IMG/VR virus record: IMGVR_UViG_3300033153_015382
Coordinates: 1 to 64,000 of that record
DNA from: a virus
Length of the DNA: 64,000 nt
Reading direction: 5' to 3' (one strand)
Shown here piece by piece: positions 1-9,065 of this stretch (positions are counted from its first letter, which is position 1; the number at the start of each line of letters is the position of its first letter). A model generated the notes under the pieces. It saw nothing but the letters and a program-made list of their open reading frames with translations, had not been told where the DNA came from and ran no database searches. The position numbers were made by a program, and so were the translations under genes.

Positions 1-1923
1 GTAGATGGAGATCTAACCATAACTGGAGATGTAGAAGTCGGTAGTACAGGTACTCTAAAGGCTTTTACCGAAGAGATACATTTTGGTGGAGCTGACGGTT
101 CAAAGTCTAATCGAATTTATTGCGACGAGACAACTGATCAAACTAATATCGGGTTAAACAGTGATCTCGGAAGACAGCTAGTTATTTGTGATAGGGACGT
201 AGTTGAGGATGATTTTGGCCATGCCGTTCCGACTAATCCTACCCTTTTTATTCAAAGTGCTTTAGACCCCGATACGAATAACACAAGGTGGGGTTCGTTT
301 TCTCATACAGGCGATGCGGCTAATGCTGGATATTTTGATTATGTCTTGGGGGCAGGAGTACATCGTTTTGGTGGAGCTGGAGTCCCAGGCGTTGCGACTG
401 CTGTTAACGACGTGTTTGTCAATGGAGCTTTTGAAGTTGACGGAGCGGTCGACTTTGGTTCCACTCTCGATGTAGCGGGGGCGGTAAATATTGTTTCCAT
501 CCTTGATGTAACAGGAGCGGCATCTTTGGCTTCCACTTTTAGCGTTGGAGGTAATGCTGATTTTGAATCTGACGTAACGGTTTCTGGTCAATTAGATGTT
601 GACGGAGCGGTCGACTTTGGGTCTGCCCTTGGCGTTGATGGAGCAGTTACTTTCAATTCTACTCTTGACGTAACTGGCGGCACGTCTACTTTTGGTAGTC
701 CAGCCATTTATTTAAGAAGCGATGGGAAAATAAGTACTGGCGGGGAAACAGCCCCTGATTGCGCAGCAGGCGGAATCACGCTTGACATAAATGCGAATGA
801 TGGGATATTTTTTTCTGCGAAGTCAAGTGACATTGCCCATGCGTTAGCTAGTTATGGTGAGACAGATACGTTTTATTCTTTGAGAAAATATGATGGTGAT
901 GGCGGTGGGACCCGGATAAGAAGTTTTGCAGATGGAGATGAAGCACATCCTGTTGGATATTTTGTCGAAACATTTGTTGAAAATAACGCAGATACAGTTA
1001 CAGGCAAAGCAGGTTACGGGTTACTCAATTTTTACGCTGCGCAACATGATGGAGCCGGTAATCTTGTGGATGTTGCAGATGCCGGGAATGCCTTTTCCAT
1101 TAGATGTCGGAAAAATAATGCTTCGGAAACTAAATTTTTGTTGAAAGGTAATGGCGATTTTTGGCATGCAGGAAGTGGGGTAATTGATGGAGGCTTAAGT
1201 ACTGGCGGGGAAACAGCTCCTGATTGCGAGGATGGTGGGATCACACTTAACATGGGAGCCAATGACGGAATATTTTTGTCGGCAAAATCAAGTGACATTG
1301 CCCATGGACTTACAGCTTATGCGGAGACGGATACGTTTTTTACCATGAACAAGAGAGATGCTGCGGGCGGGGGACTTTCTATGCGAAGCTTCACCGATGG
1401 AGGAGAAGGTGAAGCTATAGGTTGGAGTGTGTCGACTTTTATCAGGGATACGTTAGACACGACGACTTCTGTCGCCGGGTTGGGAGGGATTAATTTTTCT
1501 GTGTGTCAGCATGATGGTTCGAACAACAAGGTCACTTGTGCGGCAAACGGAAATCTTTTTACTGTTCGTAGATGGTATAATAGTGGGGGAGGAGCTGATT
1601 GGGAGGTAGCTTTTATAATTAAGGGTGACGGAGACATTTATTATGACGGAGCAGATCAGGGAGCTTTTGATGCAGAGCAAGATGCACTGGCTTGTCGAGA
1701 CGCCGCATACACAATCGCCGGGGAGTTCGATAAAGTTCTGGCGTATAACCGAGAGGAGCTGGAACGTATCGGTGTAATGCAGAATGGTTTCATTTCTAAT
1801 CGCAAGATGACAAAACTCAATCTTTTTGGTTTAGCCGAGGTATATGCCGTAGTGGAAAAGCTTTGCGAAAAGTTTGGTTTGAGTTACGAAGACATTCGCA
1901 AGGAGATTCGCGGATTAAAATAG
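1..1923 (+). CDS. Tail fibre/spike-like structural protein (5' truncated by window)
   Basis: The frame is open from base 1, so the N-terminus lies outside the window; the internal TTG at 346 is not the real start. The first about 240 codons carry short beta-type repeats built on V-D-G-A-V-D-F-G-S and L-D-V-x-G-A, typical of fibrous phage tail proteins. Codons 245-399 (733-1197) and 400-554 (1198-1662) are a tandem duplication of one domain; both copies begin S-T-G-G-E-T-A-P-D-C. The C-terminus (about 80 residues) is helical and charged, and could act in trimerisation or as a chaperone-like end. Receptor binding is inferred from architecture only. It is followed directly by a small gene and an actin-like gene. 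Confidence 0.7.
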   Translation, partial: VDGDLTITGDVEVGSTGTLKAFTEEIHFGGADGSKSNRIYCDETTDQTNIGLNSDLGRQLVICDRDVVEDDFGHAVPTNPTLFIQSALDPDTNNTRWGSFSHTGDAANAGYFDYVLGAGVHRFGGAGVPGVATAVNDVFVNGAFEVDGAVDFGSTLDVAGAVNIVSILDVTGAASLASTFSVGGNADFESDVTVSGQLDVDGAVDFGSALGVDGAVTFNSTLDVTGGTSTFGSPAIYLRSDGKISTGGETAPDCAAGGITLDINANDGIFFSAKSSDIAHALASYGETDTFYSLRKYDGDGGGTRIRSFADGDEAHPVGYFVETFVENNADTVTGKAGYGLLNFYAAQHDGAGNLVDVADAGNAFSIRCRKNNASETKFLLKGNGDFWHAGSGVIDGGLSTGGETAPDCEDGGITLNMGANDGIFLSAKSSDIAHGLTAYAETDTFFTMNKRDAAGGGLSMRSFTDGGEGEAIGWSVSTFIRDTLDTTTSVAGLGGINFSVCQHDGSNNKVTCAANGNLFTVRRWYNSGGGADWEVAFIIKGDGDIYYDGADQGAFDAEQDALACRDAAYTIAGEFDKVLAYNREELERIGVMQNGFISNRKMTKLNLFGLAEVYAVVEKLCEKFGLSYEDIRKEIRGLK

Positions 1924-2018
1924 GTATGTCCTGTATTTCCATTCTTTTTTTTCTCTTGCCTTGCCTTATTTTATCTGTTATAATCATTTTGGTTCTCAAA
2001 TTTCGAGGGAAATTTTCT

Positions 2019-2450
2019 GTGGCCGATCGACTAAGGTTAAATAAAGACGGTAAAGTAGTCAAAGATCATAATCTTCCTGGCTTTAAAAAGGGAGGGGCGT
2101 TTTCAGTTCCCTCTCTTTCTATTGACGAAAAGCAGTTGAAAAGGTTGGCCATTATTGTTGGGAAAACCATCGCCAGGGAACTACTTAAGCATCCGGAATT
2201 ATTTAAGACTGAAGTGACTCTTAAACCAGCTTTATTGCCCGAAAGCGTTCAATATCCCCAGGTAACTTACGATGACATACGGACACCCGATGATTGGAGT
2301 AAGCTAGAGGACATAGTTGACGTGGGGGTGTCTACGGAGGGAATGGAAGGTTCTTTTGATGAAGCTTTTAAAGAGGAGCTGGTTAAGGATGAAGGCGTCG
2401 AGGGGGCCCGAGAAAAATTATCTAAGTTGAAAAGTAAGCAGGGAGTTTAG
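2019..2450 (+). CDS. Unknown protein sharing an N-terminal motif with the GT9 gene
   Basis: I choose GTG 2019 (143 aa) because GAGGGA sits 8 nt upstream. The resulting N-terminus (L-x-L-N-K-D-G-x-V-x-K-x-x-N-L-P) matches that of the glycosyltransferase at 3456. The frame is open upstream; ATG 1926 would add a strongly hydrophobic segment (31 residues) and make it a 174-aa membrane-anchored protein. That alternative has no good ribosome binding site. The rest is charged and helical with an acidic C-terminal half. No family recognised. It ends one base before the actin-like gene. Confidence 0.6.
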   Translation: MADRLRLNKDGKVVKDHNLPGFKKGGAFSVPSLSIDEKQLKRLAIIVGKTIARELLKHPELFKTEVTLKPALLPESVQYPQVTYDDIRTPDDWSKLEDIVDVGVSTEGMEGSFDEAFKEELVKDEGVEGAREKLSKLKSKQGV

Positions 2451-2451
2451 A

Positions 2452-3447
2452 ATGTTAGGTTTAGATGTAGGGACGTCTTATGTTATTGGGGCCAGGGAAA
2501 CTGACAAGGGGATAACTTATCGAGAGTTTCGGGACGCCTTTTTCAGGATTAAGCCCGCTACGCCCATAGCGGCCAAGATGATAGAGAAGGGTTTGAAAGG
2601 CACCAAATATTTTAAAGATTCGGATGGAAGTTTCGTTGTTATTGACAAGGAGGCTATTGTCAAGGCAGTTGAGAGGAACTCGTCGGCTCTAAGGCCTCTT
2701 GCTCGAGGGATTTTATCTCCCAAAGAGAGGGATGCTCGCAGGGTATTCAAGTTCCTTTTGGGCAAATTACTAGGCAAGCCGAAAGAAAAGAAGGAAAAGC
2801 TTGTTTATTCGATTCCTGCGGCTCCGGCAGACGTATCCTCAGACGATTTCGATGTTGGATATCACTGCGATGCCATTGGGAACGATCTTAAGGAACTCGG
2901 TTTTGATCCCAGCCCCTTAAATGAGGCAGAGGCAATTTGTTATGCAGAATTAGAAGAGGATGATTATACGGGCGTTTCTATTTCGGCAGGCGCGGGAATG
3001 CAAAATGTTTGTGTCATGTCTTCTGGTGAGCCAGTATTAATATTTAGTCTAGCCAGGTCTGGAGATTATGTTGATCGTATGGCTGCGGCTTCTACAGCGG
3101 AACCGGATTCTGTTGTTCAAATGGAGAAGGAGGCTGGAGATTGGGAAGTGGGGAAGGAAAATGAGAATCGTATTTTGAGCGCTGTTTCCATATATTACGT
3201 CAGACTTATTAAATACGTAGTAGAAATGCTTTCGAAAAAGCTTAATTCAGCAGATGAACTTCCCAGGTTTCCTTCAGCGATACCAGTTGTTTTGTCTGGG
3301 GGAACTTCGCTAGCGAAGGGGTACGTAGAGGAGTTTAAAAAGCAGTTGGCCCCGGTTGATTTGCCGTTCGAAGTCAAGGAAGTTCGTCACGCTAAGGAGC
3401 CCCTTAGGGCTGTCGCAAAAGGCTGCTTAATCGCCGCGTCTTTATAG
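2452..3447 (+). CDS. Actin-like ATPase (ParM/MreB/Hsp70 fold)
   Basis: A 331-aa protein with the actin-superfamily nucleotide-binding pattern. Phosphate-1 loop is G-L-D-V-G-T-S at residues 3-9. A phosphate-2-like stretch is S-A-G-A-G-M near residue 180, and the adenosine motif L-S-G-G-T-S-L-A-K is near residue 282. Phage actin homologues form filaments that position DNA or replication machinery; plasmid ParM proteins segregate DNA. In phosphate-2 the usual D-x-G-x-G-T is S-x-G-A-G-M, so the catalytic Asp may be lost. Function is inferred from fold only. No DNA-binding adaptor partner is obvious next to it. Confidence 0.65.
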   Translation: MLGLDVGTSYVIGARETDKGITYREFRDAFFRIKPATPIAAKMIEKGLKGTKYFKDSDGSFVVIDKEAIVKAVERNSSALRPLARGILSPKERDARRVFKFLLGKLLGKPKEKKEKLVYSIPAAPADVSSDDFDVGYHCDAIGNDLKELGFDPSPLNEAEAICYAELEEDDYTGVSISAGAGMQNVCVMSSGEPVLIFSLARSGDYVDRMAAASTAEPDSVVQMEKEAGDWEVGKENENRILSAVSIYYVRLIKYVVEMLSKKLNSADELPRFPSAIPVVLSGGTSLAKGYVEEFKKQLAPVDLPFEVKEVRHAKEPLRAVAKGCLIAASL

Positions 3448-3455
3448 GACCCCAG

Positions 3456-4562
3456 ATGGCTAAAAAACTTGCTTTAAATAAGAACGGGGTTGTTACTAAA
3501 AGAATTAATATGCCAGACCTTAAGGTTGTTCCAACGACTAAAGCTGGGCGCAGATTGGTTCGGTTGCATAAGTTGATAGTCGGAGAGTCTCCTAAGATAT
3601 GTATTGTTCGAGGTGGAGGAATAGGCGACCTTTTGATGACTACTCCTGCTGCTAAATTTATCAAGAAGCAGTATCCTCATGTCCATCTGACTTATGCCGT
3701 TGACTTTCATTATTTAGACGGGGCTCTTCCTTCAGTTTTAGAGGGTAATCCTTATGTTGACAAGGTAGTCCACTGGAAGTCATATGACGAAGATGATTTT
3801 GATGCTGTTTTAAATCTTCAGTGTCCTTGTGTTGCTCACGAAAGACCAGGCGCGAAACCGATTAGCAGAATAGACCTTTTTGCTCGTCACCTGGGTATTT
3901 ATGAGATGGAAGATAAGCGGCCCGTTTACGTCGGATCAGCGGAAGAGGACGCAGAAGTTGACGCTTGGTTAAATAGTCGGCTTCATTATGATAGTTCTCG
4001 TCATAAATTACTTGTTGTGAGTCCTTTTTCTTCTGCTGGTGGACGTAGTTTTCCGATTGAGAGGATGAAAGAGACTCTTAGGTATGTTAAACAGGTTCTT
4101 CCTGAGGTAAAGGTGGTTGTTTGCACTCATGACTCAGATTTTCTCAAGGACACGTACTGGGATTCTGTTGCAGATGCTGTAGCTCATGAATTTAAAGTTC
4201 GAAAATTTGCTTCTCTTTTGAGTTTTTCTCGATTAGTTCTTTGTCAGGATTCAGCTGCTCTTCATCTTTGCGGGGCACTTGACATTTCTGTTTTGGCCCT
4301 TTTTGGTTCCACCGATCCTCGCGCCAGAGTAAATCATTACCCTAAGGCGGTCGGGTACTGTCCAGGTCTTAAGCTGCAGTGTTTTCCATGTTGGTATAAT
4401 TACGGAAATTGTTCTCACAGTACTTGTTGGCGTTTGATAGAGCCGAAAGACGTGGCCGGTATTATGGTAAATATGTTGACTCAAAAACCAGTTGTGTCCG
4501 AGTTTCTATCCCTCGGAGAGAAAAAACCTCCGAGAAATCGCATTCGAACTGAAACCCTTTAG
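3456..4562 (+). CDS. Glycosyltransferase family 9 (heptosyltransferase-like)
   Basis: A 368-aa GT-B protein. After about 50 residues the Rossmann start reads R-G-G-G-I-G-D-L-L-M-T-T-P-A, the hallmark of ADP-heptose:LPS heptosyltransferases. The C-terminal sugar-nucleotide region reads C-Q-D-S-A-A-L-H-L-C-G-A-L and then L-F-G-S-T-D-P-R. A Cys-rich stretch follows (C-F-P-C and C-S-H-S-T-C). The N-terminal about 25 residues repeat the L-x-L-N-K-x-G-x-V motif of the gene at 2019. The acceptor is unknown: host LPS-like glycan or a phage component. First gene of the carbohydrate cluster. Confidence 0.8.
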   Translation: MAKKLALNKNGVVTKRINMPDLKVVPTTKAGRRLVRLHKLIVGESPKICIVRGGGIGDLLMTTPAAKFIKKQYPHVHLTYAVDFHYLDGALPSVLEGNPYVDKVVHWKSYDEDDFDAVLNLQCPCVAHERPGAKPISRIDLFARHLGIYEMEDKRPVYVGSAEEDAEVDAWLNSRLHYDSSRHKLLVVSPFSSAGGRSFPIERMKETLRYVKQVLPEVKVVVCTHDSDFLKDTYWDSVADAVAHEFKVRKFASLLSFSRLVLCQDSAALHLCGALDISVLALFGSTDPRARVNHYPKAVGYCPGLKLQCFPCWYNYGNCSHSTCWRLIEPKDVAGIMVNMLTQKPVVSEFLSLGEKKPPRNRIRTETL

Positions 4563-4575
4563 CCCGAGTCCCCAG

Positions 4576-5850
4576 ATGTCTAAAAAAATTAAGCTACTTG
4601 CTTGGTGCGATTTGGTTGCGCATACAGGTTTTTCAAATGTAGCAGAGCATGTCTTGAAGGCACTTTATTCTACCGGGTTATATGATATAGATGTTTTAGC
4701 CATCAATTATCACGGAGACTTTCTCGATAAAGAAAGATATCCTTATCAAATAGTTCCGGCTAAACTGAAGGACCCCAAGGATCCCTATGGAAAGGGCATG
4801 TTCGTTAGGTCTCTAGAGAATAAGGCCTATGATGCTGTTTGGATAATAAATGACGTGTATGTGGTTGAACCTGTTTCTAGGGCCGTGACGCAGATGAAAG
4901 AGGCTTTTCAGAATAGAGGGAAGACGCCTCCCTGTATTTTCTATTACTTTCCAATAGATAGCAAGCTTTTGCCTGGATATTCGGGGATGATCAAGGTAGC
5001 TGATGTTCCTGTTGCTTATACTCAGTTTGCTTTGGATGAAACTCTGAAGACAGTCCCCTCTCTAAAGTCCAAGAATATCCCGATTATTTATCATGGAGTC
5101 GACACTTCTGTTTTCCGCCCCCTTTCGCTCGAGGAGCGCTCTAGATGGCGAAGAGATTATTTGAAAGTCGAAGATGACACTTTTGTTATTATTAACGTCA
5201 ATAGAAACAGTGAGAGAAAACAGTTAACTAGAACTCTATTGGCTTTTGAGGAGTTTAGAAAACATGTTCCGAAGTCTAAGCTTTATGTGCATGCAGCCCC
5301 CAGAGATTCTGGCATTGATCTTTTTTCTGCTTGCAATGATCTAGGATTTGACATAAGGAGGGATGTCATATTTCCTGACCCAAGAAATTTTTCGCCATCT
5401 AAGGGGTATCCGGCTGAGGTGTTAAATCGGTTTTATAATGCAGCTGATTGCTTTCTGACGACTACCCTAGGCGAGGGATACGGGTTGTGCGCCCAAGAAT
5501 CTCTCGCTGCTGAGATTCCCGTAGTTGTTCCCGATAATACCGTTCATCCTGAAATTTTTGGAGAAGATGGAGAACGAGCTCTAATATATGATTGCAAAGA
5601 ACTTATTTGGGTAGACAACACTGCCTATCGCCCCCTGGGTCGAGTGGAAGACATAGTCGAGAAATTGCTCCAGGTTTATAACGAGCCCCTAGATGCCAAG
5701 CGATCTCGAGCTAAAAGAGGACGTGAATGGTGTGTTAAAAATGACTGGAAAGAGATAGGGGAGCAATGGATAAGTCTCTTTAATAGAGAGCTTTCTTCTA
5801 GAAAAGTTAAGGGGGAAGATACTTCTCGCATTAAGGCTAGTTTGGTATGA
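4576..5850 (+). CDS. Glycosyltransferase family 4 (GT-B)
   Basis: A 424-aa retaining-type GT-B enzyme. The N-terminal loop is H-T-G-F-S-N-V-A-E-H; a mid-protein segment I-I-Y-H-G-V-D-T-S-V-F-R-P is typical of GT4. The C-terminal donor site reads T-T-L-G-E-G-Y-G-L-C-A-Q-E-S-L-A-A. Start at ATG 4576 is preferred because the protein then begins with the catalytic domain; the frame is open further upstream and overlaps the previous gene. It likely transfers an activated sugar to an unknown acceptor and is paired with the intein-containing GT4 paralogue immediately downstream. Confidence 0.8.
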   Translation: MSKKIKLLAWCDLVAHTGFSNVAEHVLKALYSTGLYDIDVLAINYHGDFLDKERYPYQIVPAKLKDPKDPYGKGMFVRSLENKAYDAVWIINDVYVVEPVSRAVTQMKEAFQNRGKTPPCIFYYFPIDSKLLPGYSGMIKVADVPVAYTQFALDETLKTVPSLKSKNIPIIYHGVDTSVFRPLSLEERSRWRRDYLKVEDDTFVIINVNRNSERKQLTRTLLAFEEFRKHVPKSKLYVHAAPRDSGIDLFSACNDLGFDIRRDVIFPDPRNFSPSKGYPAEVLNRFYNAADCFLTTTLGEGYGLCAQESLAAEIPVVVPDNTVHPEIFGEDGERALIYDCKELIWVDNTAYRPLGRVEDIVEKLLQVYNEPLDAKRSRAKRGREWCVKNDWKEIGEQWISLFNRELSSRKVKGEDTSRIKASLV

Positions 5851-5857
5851 GGAAAAA

Positions 5858-8122
5858 ATGTCTCTAAAGATTAGATGGGTAGGTCCTTACTCGGATCCTT
5901 GTTATGATGATCAGACTGAGGTGTTAACTTCTAGCGGTTGGAAATTTTTCAAAGATATTTCTTTCGAAGATGGTCTTGCCACTCTGAATGAATGGCATAT
6001 CATAGAATACCAAAAGCCTTCTCATATAATAAACAGAGAGTATGAGGGCGAAATGTATTACCTGGACGCTCCAAGGGCTAAAATAAATATTTGTGTGACT
6101 CCTAATCATTCTATGTACGTGACTACGGAAAGCGGTAGGCGTTCAGGGCGAGCGAATGCGTGGCGTCTCGAAGAGGCGAGGGATATATATGGGAAAACGC
6201 GAGCTTTTAAAAGAGATGGTCGGTGGCGAAAAAAGGGGAAGGAGCATTTTCGGATATGTGGAAGAAAGATAAAGGCGGAGCATTGGCTGGAGTTTTTGGG
6301 ATATTATCTTAGCGAAGGATCTGCAACTATTTACAAAAGGCCTGCTGGTGTTACAAAAGGGGGCAGGCATCCGGTATATAGGGATCGTTACGTGAATAGG
6401 ACTTACGAGCGTTCTGAGTCAACAGAGTACATATTGCAAATCAGGCAGGTTAAAGGCGAGGAGAATCGGGTTCGAATGGCAGAGGCGGTTCGGCGAGTGA
6501 CGAATAATTCGGTAAATACTCGAAACAAAGACGGGCGAATACTGGTGCACGACAAAGATCTGGTGCTTTATTTGAAGCGATTTGGAAATTGCTGTACCAA
6601 GTATATACCGAGAGACGTGTTAAACAAATGCTCTAAGGAACAGCTGGAGGTACTTTTCGAAGCTCTTGTTTTGGGAGGCGGAACAGACAACAGAAAGAAA
6701 GGTGGCGGGGTTATTTACAAGACCTTTTCCAAACGCCTTCGGGACGATTTTCTGGAGCTATTGCTTAAAGTCGGATTTTCTGGGCACTATAAGCGTGAGA
6801 TCGTGAAGGGCGAAGAGATAAGAATAAACGGCAGAGTTTGCCATGCGAAAGAGGATGGCTGGAAAATAGGGGTACGATTTAAAAACCGCGGTTTTTTGAA
6901 AAAATCATCTCAATGTTCGGTCCCGAGTAAACATGAAGAAAAGATAGTCCCCTATAAGGGGCGAATTTATTGCGCTACGGTCCCTAACCATGTGCTTTTT
7001 GTAAGGCGAAATGGCTGCGTTTTATGGTGTGGGAACTCGGGCTACGGTAGTAACTCGAGAAAGTTCGTGCATGCCCTATATAAGTTGCAAAAAAAATACG
7101 ACTTTCGTCTTGGAACTATGCCGGTTTCTTTCGAAAAACAAAGGGCGGATTATGGAGAGGCCGGAAGAATTTGTAAACGCCTGGAGGAGCATGCACTTCA
7201 AGAGGACATCCGGATAATTAACACTACTCCAGAGTTTTATGATCGTTTGAAAAGGCCCGGAGTGTTAAATGCTGCTTATGTTACATTCGAACTAGATGGT
7301 ATTCCCGATTTATGGGTCAGAGAGCTTAACAAGATGGACGCGGTATTTACTACGGCGGAGTTTTGTGCGGAAGTGTTTAGGAAGAGTGGGGTAAAAACGC
7401 CAGTATTTTCTGTCCCCCCGGGCTTGTTTCCCGAAGATTATCGGAGAGTGGAACCGTTGTCCTCCCTAGATGTCCCCGAAGATGTCTTTTCTTTTTATTC
7501 TATCTTTCAGTGGACTCCTCGCAAAAATCCCCAGGCTTTACTTCATGCGTATTGGTCGGAATTCACTGGACAAGATGATGTTTGTCTGGTTCTGAAGACT
7601 TACAAGAATGATACGTCTCCTCAGCAAGTTGATATGCTCAGGAGAATTATTGCTCAGGAAAAACGGGGTTTTCGGCTTGATCATCACCCCAAGATATTCT
7701 TTATCTCTCAATTGTTGAGTGCTAGTCAATTAGAAGATTTACATTTGTCTTGTGACGCCTTTGTCTCGACTACGGCAGGGGAAGGAAATTTTATCCCCGC
7801 TTTTAACGCCATGGCATATGCTAAGCCAGTAATAGTTACGGGGTGGTCTGGGCATACAGAATATTGTCGACCCGAATATAATTATTTGTCTAAATACCAA
7901 TTGAGGCCAGCTCACTCGATGAGTTGGTGTGCCTGGAATGAGGCTCGATTTAATTGGGCCGATGTTAATATACTTCATTTTCGAAAATTGATGCGAGAGG
8001 TTTATGAAAATCGAGCCCAGGCGAAGAAGAAAGCTGAGAAAGGACAGCGATTTTTATTTAAGGAGTTTTCTTGGGAAAAAATGATTAAAAGACTCGTAGA
8101 TGGTATTGAGGAGGTTTTGTGA
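5858..8122 (+). CDS. Glycosyltransferase family 4 interrupted by an intein
   Basis: The 754-aa precursor has only 14 residues of N-extein (ending Y-S-D-P), a 379-aa intein (residues 15-393) and a C-extein starting S-G-Y-G-S-N-S-R. Joining the exteins gives a normal GT4 start, W-x-G-P-x-x-D-P-S-G-Y-G, and a protein of about 375 aa. The C-terminal donor motif is T-A-G-E-G-N-F-I-P-A-F-N-A-M-A. The insertion lies in the glycine-rich loop of the N-terminal Rossmann domain. Inteins usually sit in nucleic-acid enzymes, so this host gene is unusual. Neighbours are sugar-processing genes. Confidence 0.85.
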   Translation: MSLKIRWVGPYSDPCYDDQTEVLTSSGWKFFKDISFEDGLATLNEWHIIEYQKPSHIINREYEGEMYYLDAPRAKINICVTPNHSMYVTTESGRRSGRANAWRLEEARDIYGKTRAFKRDGRWRKKGKEHFRICGRKIKAEHWLEFLGYYLSEGSATIYKRPAGVTKGGRHPVYRDRYVNRTYERSESTEYILQIRQVKGEENRVRMAEAVRRVTNNSVNTRNKDGRILVHDKDLVLYLKRFGNCCTKYIPRDVLNKCSKEQLEVLFEALVLGGGTDNRKKGGGVIYKTFSKRLRDDFLELLLKVGFSGHYKREIVKGEEIRINGRVCHAKEDGWKIGVRFKNRGFLKKSSQCSVPSKHEEKIVPYKGRIYCATVPNHVLFVRRNGCVLWCGNSGYGSNSRKFVHALYKLQKKYDFRLGTMPVSFEKQRADYGEAGRICKRLEEHALQEDIRIINTTPEFYDRLKRPGVLNAAYVTFELDGIPDLWVRELNKMDAVFTTAEFCAEVFRKSGVKTPVFSVPPGLFPEDYRRVEPLSSLDVPEDVFSFYSIFQWTPRKNPQALLHAYWSEFTGQDDVCLVLKTYKNDTSPQQVDMLRRIIAQEKRGFRLDHHPKIFFISQLLSASQLEDLHLSCDAFVSTTAGEGNFIPAFNAMAYAKPVIVTGWSGHTEYCRPEYNYLSKYQLRPAHSMSWCAWNEARFNWADVNILHFRKLMREVYENRAQAKKKAEKGQRFLFKEFSWEKMIKRLVDGIEEVL
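5900..7036 (+). other. LAGLIDADG-type intein in the GT4 glycosyltransferase
   Basis: Residues C15 to N393 of the precursor. Block A starts at Cys15 (C-Y-D-D-Q-T-E-V-L-T); block B contains V-T-P-N-H near residue 79. A homing-endonuclease region follows: L-G-Y-Y-L-S-E-G (LAGLIDADG motif 1) and a degenerate second motif A-L-V-L-G-G-G-T-D. Block F reads V-P-N-H-V-L-F-V-R-R-N-G, and the end is W-C-G-N followed by Ser. The penultimate residue is Gly rather than the usual His. Splicing should be possible in principle; endonuclease activity is doubtful because motif 2 lacks an acidic residue at the expected place. Confidence 0.88.
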
Positions 8123-8123
8123 A

Positions 8124-9065
8124 GTGGAACATACGGCAGCAGTAATTGGTTGCGGCTATTGGGGTCCCAATATAGCTCGTAATTTAGTTGATTTTGCTAA
8201 CCTAAAATATGTTGTTGACAAAAATCTAGAGCTTGCTTCTGGAGTTGCAGGAAAATATGAAGGGGTCCAGGCCATAGGGGACGTTCAGGTCGCCCTGGAT
8301 GATGAAGAAGTTGATATGATTGCGATAGTGACTCCTCCATCAACTCATGCTGAATTGACAGAAAGAGCCTTGGCAGCGAACAAGCATGTCTTCGTAGAGA
8401 AACCCCTTGCTCATTCAGAAAAAGATGCCATGAGGATGCTAAACGTCGCTTTAGAATATCCTTACGCGGTTTGCTGCGTGGGACATACTTTTTTGTTTGT
8501 CCCCGAGATAATCAAGATGAGAGAGCTTATAAAAAATGGTCTTATCGGAAATATAGACCTTATCAGTGTAAGTCGTTTGAACTTCGGGAAATATCAGGAA
8601 TGTGGTGTGGCAATGGACTTGTTACCCCATGACATTTCTATTATGGAGTTCCTTTTAGACAGAGAAAGTTATCCTTTGGGGATGTCTACTGCTGAATTAG
8701 GTGGAATTAGCGTGGTGGGTTCGGCGACTTTTGGCTTTAAGGGGTCTTCCGCCAGGGGAGCTGCTGCCATGAGCTGGGTACATACCGATAAGACAAGGAA
8801 GCTGATAGTCACTGGTAGCCGAGGCGTACTTGAATTCGACATGAGCATGCCGCATTTTGTTAAGCATTATGTCGGGCGGGATGTTCGGGTGAACCGATCT
8901 GGAGATTTACGATTAATTGAGATCGATGACCACTCAGAGGCTCTCGCGTCTGAAATGAAGTATTGGATAAGCTTGATAAATAATCCGGGTTCTAAAAATA
9001 AGATTAGCTTTACTCGAGGCTACAGTGTGGTTAAGACCATCGAAGGGTTAAGAGATGGCCCATAG
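8124..9065 (+). CDS. Gfo/Idh/MocA-family sugar oxidoreductase
   Basis: A 313-aa NAD(P)-dependent oxidoreductase. GTG 8124 is chosen because GAGGAGG ends 9 nt upstream and the Rossmann motif (V-I-G-C-G-Y-W-G-P-N) then sits at the N-terminus. The signature E-K-P-L-A is near residue 95 (family E-K-P motif, Lys contacts NAD and substrate). Such enzymes oxidise or reduce sugars, often the 3-keto step of nucleotide-sugar amino-sugar synthesis. It overlaps the next gene by 11 nt, so the two are probably translated together. Confidence 0.8.
   Translation: MEHTAAVIGCGYWGPNIARNLVDFANLKYVVDKNLELASGVAGKYEGVQAIGDVQVALDDEEVDMIAIVTPPSTHAELTERALAANKHVFVEKPLAHSEKDAMRMLNVALEYPYAVCCVGHTFLFVPEIIKMRELIKNGLIGNIDLISVSRLNFGKYQECGVAMDLLPHDISIMEFLLDRESYPLGMSTAELGGISVVGSATFGFKGSSARGAAAMSWVHTDKTRKLIVTGSRGVLEFDMSMPHFVKHYVGRDVRVNRSGDLRLIEIDDHSEALASEMKYWISLINNPGSKNKISFTRGYSVVKTIEGLRDGP

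Noticed and set aside
346-1923. Start of the tail-fibre gene at TTG 346
   Set aside because: The frame is open to base 1 with protein-like, repeat-containing sequence, so 346 is internal.
6460-6490. tRNA-like GGTTCGAAT arm
   Set aside because: Lies inside the intein coding sequence, with no acceptor stem or anticodon arm; the same motif at 33855 is also coding.
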